A stretch of DNA of 64,000 bases from Limonium bicolor (Eukaryota; Streptophyta; Magnoliopsida; Caryophyllales; Plumbaginaceae). The position numbers and the translations under genes were made by a program. The notes under the pieces were generated by a model. The model made no database searches. It had not been told where the DNA came from and saw nothing but the letters and a program-made list of their open reading frames with translations. Shown piece by piece: positions 58,637 to 64,000 of the stretch. The stretch covers positions 138,263,296 through 138,327,295 of the forward strand of contig CM041776.1 of assembly GCA_023374045.1 (NCBI GenBank), in the 5' to 3' direction. Position 1 is the first letter of the stretch. Each line of letters begins with the position of its first letter.

Positions 58637-60715
58637 TGTTATGCCCCAGTTTTTTTTCTATTTTATTTCAGCTTGTTTCAAATTCGCAAGGGAGATTTAT
58701 AACTTTCTAATCTTATTTTAGTGGGATTATGTCGTCAACAATATAATTCCTAAGTTAGAAGGAAGGAGGGTTAATCTTGTCCTTTTGGTCTTGTTACTAA
58801 TTAGGGAGTTGGAGAGTTAGAAAACTAAAATCTTTTTAGATATCCTAACTCTTATTTTTATTCTCTCTCATTTTTATTTCTCGATCATCCCTCTCGACAG
58901 TTTTCTTCCTCCTCCTCTCAACTCTTGTTCTGCAGAAACTTCCCCTCTCTTCCTCTCTTCTTCACAATTCTTCCATCCTGCAAATTAATTAGTCTGGTGT
59001 CTAACTTCAACATCGAGGATTCCAATCCGTAGAGTCGGAGTGTGTGTTGCTGTTCGTCAGTCAAGTTCCTTGCTTCTCCCTCCGGTGTTGGTCCTTTTCG
59101 ATTTGTGCGAGTGTTTGTGATTTCGGGATGGAATTCGAGTGGAGCAGGTTGTAGAGTCCGCAGAGATAGCATTGCTTCGGATGTGAGGTAGGTGGTGAAT
59201 GGATTCGGGTGGGTGTGTTCAACCACGGGGGATTTCCGTTCTTATTAGTTTTCTGTATATGATTGCTTGATTCTCTAGTGGTGATGTTTTTGGTTGATTT
59301 TGATGTGCGTTTGATGCATTAAAACCCCGTGGAAATGTGGTTTCGAATGGCTAATTTGCTACAATAAGTTATGTATGTTTTGTGGGGGATTTGTGGCTTG
59401 GTTCTGGCTGATTTCCGCAATTGATTTTGCAGTTTTCGCAGTGTCCGAACATGTGTCCGAACATTGAAGTTCGGACATCATGCGCGGGTGGATTTTCCTG
59501 ACTCTCGGCTTATGTCCGAACATGAAAGGCCGAACGCATGTTCGGACCGGCCTTTGTTTTAGCATAACTTCTTCGTCTGAGCTCTGTTTTGAGCGCCGTT
59601 TACGGCGTTGGATTCCTCTTTTCGAGTACTATCTGTTGTGATATGTTTTAGCACATGTATATGTGTACTTTATTTTGAAAGTACTCAACAAGCCTTGGAA
59701 CGCTGATTTGCTCTGAAAGAGTGTTTGAGCTTTTATGCTTCTGTTTGGTTTTTGTGTTGCTAGTCAGTATATGACCTTTGTTTTGATAAAGTCCCATGCT
59801 CTATTTGCTGTGCTTGGGCCCTCCGTTCTGTTCTGTTAAAGGCTTCTGCTTCGTTTTGTAAAGCTTCTGTTTTGGGACCTAGATGTTTAGCTTCTGAGCC
59901 TTGGATAGTCGGGTCTGGCTGTCCCGTAGCATGCTGCACAGGAATTCCTTTGTTATTCCCTCGGGTTCCCTTCTGTTCTATCTCTTAGGGTCCCTTGGAT
60001 GTTTAGCGACCGACGGGTCCATAGCTGTCTCTACGGCTTCTGTTGTGGGATCTTCGGATCCATAGGACGTTATGTGAGTCCTTCTGATGTGTCAGCTGGT
60101 GTCTAGTGTCCCACCTCTGTTTCGATTAAGCTTCTGATGTGAACTTCTGAGTTTTTGGTTTGCTTTATTCTGATTTAAGACTTCCGTTCAATTTGCTCAG
60201 TTTCTGCTTCTCTGCTCTGATTTGACAAACTTCTATTTCAGTTCTGGCCTGTCACTCCTCTGATTTGAGAAAGCTTCATTCTCTATCTGATTTCTGTTAC
60301 AACTTCCAATCTGATTTGCTAAGCTTATGTATTAGTATACGATTATGTTCAGTATATGTTTTGAGCATGCTTAGCTGATGAAGTTTATCACCTGCTGAGT
60401 TGTAGTTTGGCTCACCCCTATTTCCGTCTGATTTGCAGGTTTAAGTTTCCTTTGAAGACTCCACTCTGCTATCTGCTTCGTCTTTCGCTTTGTATTTGTA
60501 GTTGTGGCTTAAGGCCCTTTGTAATTTGATTCTGTTATGTAATGAAGTTGGGCTTTCGCATGTAATGTCAGATAGACCTTGTAATCTGCTTTCAGTTAAT
60601 CAAAGTGTACTTTGTTTCAGTTTTGGGTTTTGTTCGTTAGAGCCTTGCGTTATTAGGTAATAGATACGCGGCGTGTAACGTCCCTAACTCCTAGGGTGGT
60701 TTTGGGGTCGTTACA
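58637..60715 (+). mobile_element. Family C LTR, copy 3 (2079 bp)
   Basis: Full LTR from TGTTATGCCCCAG to GGGGTCGTTACA with the inverted-repeat cluster (about 59441-59550) and splice acceptor (60439). Confidence 0.88.
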
Positions 60716-62816
60716 TTTAGTGGTATCAGAGCCAAGTTTGGCTTTCTTTGGGTTTTGTGGGTGTTTGCATATCTACGCTTCCGTGTCATTGTGTGATTTG
60801 TGCTATGTGTTGTATGCTGCATGATTCGTTTGCTATCTGCTATTTGATTTAATTATCCTCTGGAGTCTATCTGTTGTGTGTGTTTGCTCTGTAGTTGTCC
60901 ACTATCAGAGTAGCGCAGCGGAAGCGTAGTGTCTGTTTATCTGTGTGCTTTTGTGCTTTGAGTCTGAATCCGAGGGAGTCGGGTCCTTTGGAAAAGGATG
61001 ACTGAATGTGAGTTCTGGTTTGTTTGAGAGGTGTGCCAGGGTTGTGTGTTTGTGAAGTGAGTTGTGTTTTGTTCTGGGATGTGAGTTAGAGAGGTGTTCA
61101 GTCTGTGAGGTGTGAGTGGGTTCAGATGGGTTTGGCTCAGGTGGTTGTATGATGTTGTTTGGAAGTGTTTTGGTCGTGAGATCCGGTTAGGTATGTGCTT
61201 TGGTTCAGTATTGGAAGTGTTGTGAGTGTGGGCTACGAGTCTGAGTGATATGATATGTTAGGGTACGAGATCGGGTGTGAGCTGAGTCGTGAGTTCTGCG
61301 TTTGGGTGAGAGTGTTGGTTTGAGAGTTTCAGCTGTGTGATGTGAGCCTAGGGGTGCTTCAGTGTGTGTGTTCCAGAGTGTGTTGTGCTTTGGTTTTGAG
61401 TGGCTTGTGGGTGAGTTCGGGAGGTGTGTTTGTTTAGTCCTTTGGATAGGGACATCTTCTGAGAGGGTTGAGCGTCTCTTCTGTGTCTCTAGGCTGAGCT
61501 TTAGTAATCTTCTGTTATGTCCCTTCAGTTTGTCAGTCAGTAGTTGGTGCGAGTACTGCCCTAATCCTTCAAGCTTTGCCTTCTGCGATCTTGTGTTTCG
61601 CTCATGCTGTTAGTGAATCTGCCTGTGAGGTTGGGTGTTGGCTCGAGCGAGGTAGAGCTTTTGGGACGAGTGGTCATCTTTTCTGTGCTTCCTGAGCCTT
61701 CGTGCTTAGCCTTCAGTAATCATCTGTTTCGCTTCTTTTGTTAGTGAGCCAGCCAGTAAACTTTGAGTGCTAGCTCTTTGAGGTTAGAGCCTCTGAATTG
61801 GGTGAGTGTTCTTCTTGCGCCTTGGGGCTAATCTTTTGTTGAGTTCCTTTGTTAGCCTATAAGTAGTGAGTCTCAGTGTTGTGCATATGCTTCGAGTTTA
61901 ACCTTCTGTAACTATCTGATTTACTCCTTCCGTTAGGGAATCAATCTGAGAGGTCCGTGTGATAGCTGGTGCAAAGTTAGAGTTTCTGGAAGTGTGAGGG
62001 TTCTTTCCATGCCTTGGTGTTGAGCTTTTTGGTAATTCCCGTTTTGGTTCCTTCTGTCTGTGAGACAGTCAGTGATTCGATGAGCTGGCCCGTGTAAGAT
62101 AGAGCTCTAAGATTGTGAGTGTTCCTTAGGTGCCCTAAGGTTAAGTGGTTAGGTAATCTTTTGCTTTGTTCCTTCTATTAGTGAGTCTACTAGTATGTTC
62201 TGAAGGCTGGATCTTTGTAATGCGAGTTTCTAAGGTGCGTGGGTGCTTCTCCTGTGCTTTGAGACTAGGTGTTGGTGACCTCCTAGTGCGCTCTTCTGTC
62301 ATTCAGTTAGCAGTAAGTTGAGGAAGATAAGTAACCTTCTGTTTCATTCTTCTGTTAGCGTTTGAGCCAGTAGGTTCGGTGTGTTAGCCGGGTAAGGATA
62401 GTGATGTGGAGTGTGTTTCTTGTGCCGTAGTCTGAGCTAGTAGGGATCTGCTACTATGTTCCATGACAGTTAGTCGGTGGTGAGTCTGGATACCGCTCCT
62501 GTGCTACCAGGTTTAATTCTCAGTTGCCTTTGCTTCGTTCCTTCTGTCAGCAAGTCAGTTGCCAAGTTTGGAGTGTTAGCTCTGTGAGACGTGAGCGTTT
62601 CCTTCCATGCTCTTAAGTTTTGCGTCAGTAATCTACTACTTGTCCTTCTCTCAGTTCTGTTCCAAGTGTCAACTTCCTGTGCGGTTGACCTTTTGACCTG
62701 TGAGCTTCATTCTGCATGTCTTAGAGTTTGTAGTATTCCTGCACTTGAGGTGCATTCGTGTGTATTCCGCGTTTCGTCGAATTTCGAGGACGAAATTCAT
62801 TTTAAGGGGGGTATAA
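60716..62816 (+). mobile_element. Family C internal region, copy 2 (intact, non-coding)
   Basis: A full 2.1 kb internal region with PBS (60721 on), tRNA-like segment (60904-60931) and hairpin-PPT (62779-62814). It is collinear with 24208-26306 and again has no protein motifs; the short open frames differ between copies by indels. Confidence 0.88.
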
Positions 62817-64000
62817 TGTTATGCCCCAGTTTTTTTTTCTATTTTATTTCAGCTTGTTTCAAATTCGCAAGGGAGCTTTATAACTTTCTAATCTTATTTT
62901 AGTGGGATTATGTCGTCAACAATATAATTCCTAAGTTAGAAGGAAGGAGGGTTAATCTTGTCCTTTTGGTCTTGTTACTAATTAGGGAGTTGGAGAGTTA
63001 GAAAACTAAAATCTTTTTAGATATCCTAACTCTTATTTTTATTCTCTCTCATTTTTATTTCTTGATCATCCCTCTCGACAGTTTTCTTCCTCCTCCTCTC
63101 AACTCTTGTTCTGCAGAAACTTCCCCTCTCTTCCTCTCTTCTTCACAATTCTTCCATCCTGCAAATTAATTAGTCTGGTGTCTAACTTCAACATCGAGGA
63201 TTCCAATCCGTAGAGTCGGAGTGTGTGTTGCTGTTCGTCAGTCAAGTTCCTTGCTTCTCCCTCCGGTGTTGGTCCTTTTCGATTTGTGAGTGTTTGTGAT
63301 TTCGGGATGGAATTCGAGTGGAGCAGTGTAGAGTCCGCAGAGATAGCATTGCTTCGGATGTGAGGTAGGTGGTGAATGGATTCGGGTGGGTGTGTTCAAC
63401 CACGGGGGATTTCCGTTCTTATTAGTTTTCTGTATATGATTGCTTGATTCTCTAGTGGTGATGTTTTTGGTTGATTTTGATGTGCGTTTGATGCGTTAAA
63501 ACCCCGTGGAAATGTGGTTTCGAATGGCTAATTTGCTACAATAAGTTATGTATGTTTTGTGGGGGATTTGTGGCTTGGTTCTGGCTGATTTCCGCAATTG
63601 ATTTTGCAGTTTTCGCAGTGTCCGAACATGTGTCCGAACATTGAAGTTCGGACATCATGCGCGGGTGGATTTTCCTGACTCTCGGCTTATGCCCGAACAT
63701 GAAAGGTCGGACGCATGTTCGGACCGGTCTTTGTTTTAGCATAATTTCTTCGTCTGAGCTCCATTTTGAGCGCCGTTTACGGTGTTGGATTCCTCTTTTC
63801 GAGTACTATCTGTTGTGATATGTTTTAGCACATGTATATGTGTACTTTATTTTGAAAGTCCTCAACAAGCCTTGGAACTCTGATTTGCTCTGAAAGAGTG
63901 TTTGAGCTTTTATGCTTCTGTTTGGTTTTTGTGTTGCTAGTCAGTATATGACCTTTGTTTTGATAAAGGGCCATGCTCTATTTGCTGTGCTTGGGCCCTC
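62817..64000 (+). mobile_element. Family C LTR, copy 4 (runs off window)
   Basis: Starts TGTTATGCCCCAG and continues to the window edge, so the array extends further right. Confidence 0.88.

Overview
The window is repeat-dense nuclear DNA of a flowering plant. It has no intact ordinary host gene. It shows nested LTR retrotransposons with chromovirus-type (Ty3/gypsy) pol, tRNA-iMet primer-binding sites, purine tracts, target-site duplications and hAT-type MITEs. No protein-coding gene outside the elements can be named. The species cannot be determined from the sequence.

Layout. 1-7000: part of a minus-strand element (R1: internal 1-2383, one LTR 2384-7000) nested in the 5' LTR of element A. 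7001-18074: element A, a plus-strand Ty3/gypsy chromovirus (rest of 5' LTR, PBS, gag in three exons, an AlkB-type dioxygenase exon, decayed PR-RT-RH-IN-chromodomain pol, PPT, 3' LTR of 3.5 kb). 18075-22131: non-element DNA with a possible truncated host-gene 5' end, a clean hAT-type MITE (19959-20521) and decayed MITE-like repeats. 22132-64000: a tandem LTR/internal array of a non-coding element (family C, 4.18 kb period, two shortened 1.6 kb units). It is interrupted at 32119-57265 by a minus-strand non-coding element (family B, 5.7 kb LTRs), whose right LTR is itself split by an 8.19 kb LTR-like insertion (family D, 44837-53025, exact GGTAA duplication).

The main discovery candidate is in element A. 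Between gag and pol lies an intact exon for a plant AlkB-like Fe(II)/2-oxoglutarate dioxygenase with all the expected catalytic residues. Gag exon 3 ends in a phase-1 splice donor (9871/9872). Two acceptors fit that phase: 10019/10020 opens the AlkB exon, and 10962/10963 opens the protease-RT frame. The AlkB exon has its own stop and an AATAAA about 125 bp later. The element therefore looks built to make either Gag-AlkB or Gag-Pol by alternative terminal-exon choice. Pol carries several frameshifts while the AlkB exon is unbroken.

Other cross-family signals: (i) a sequence matching the 5' half of initiator tRNA-Met inside three non-coding elements, all in sense orientation; (ii) a hairpin directly upstream of the polypurine tract, with paired base changes between families and present twice in elements A and B; (iii) a PBS that lies in a self-complementary hairpin; (iv) a canonical 3' splice site at a conserved place in every LTR, suggesting spliced leaders; (v) inverted-repeat clusters in three LTR families. 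All readings are by eye; no alignment or database search was run.
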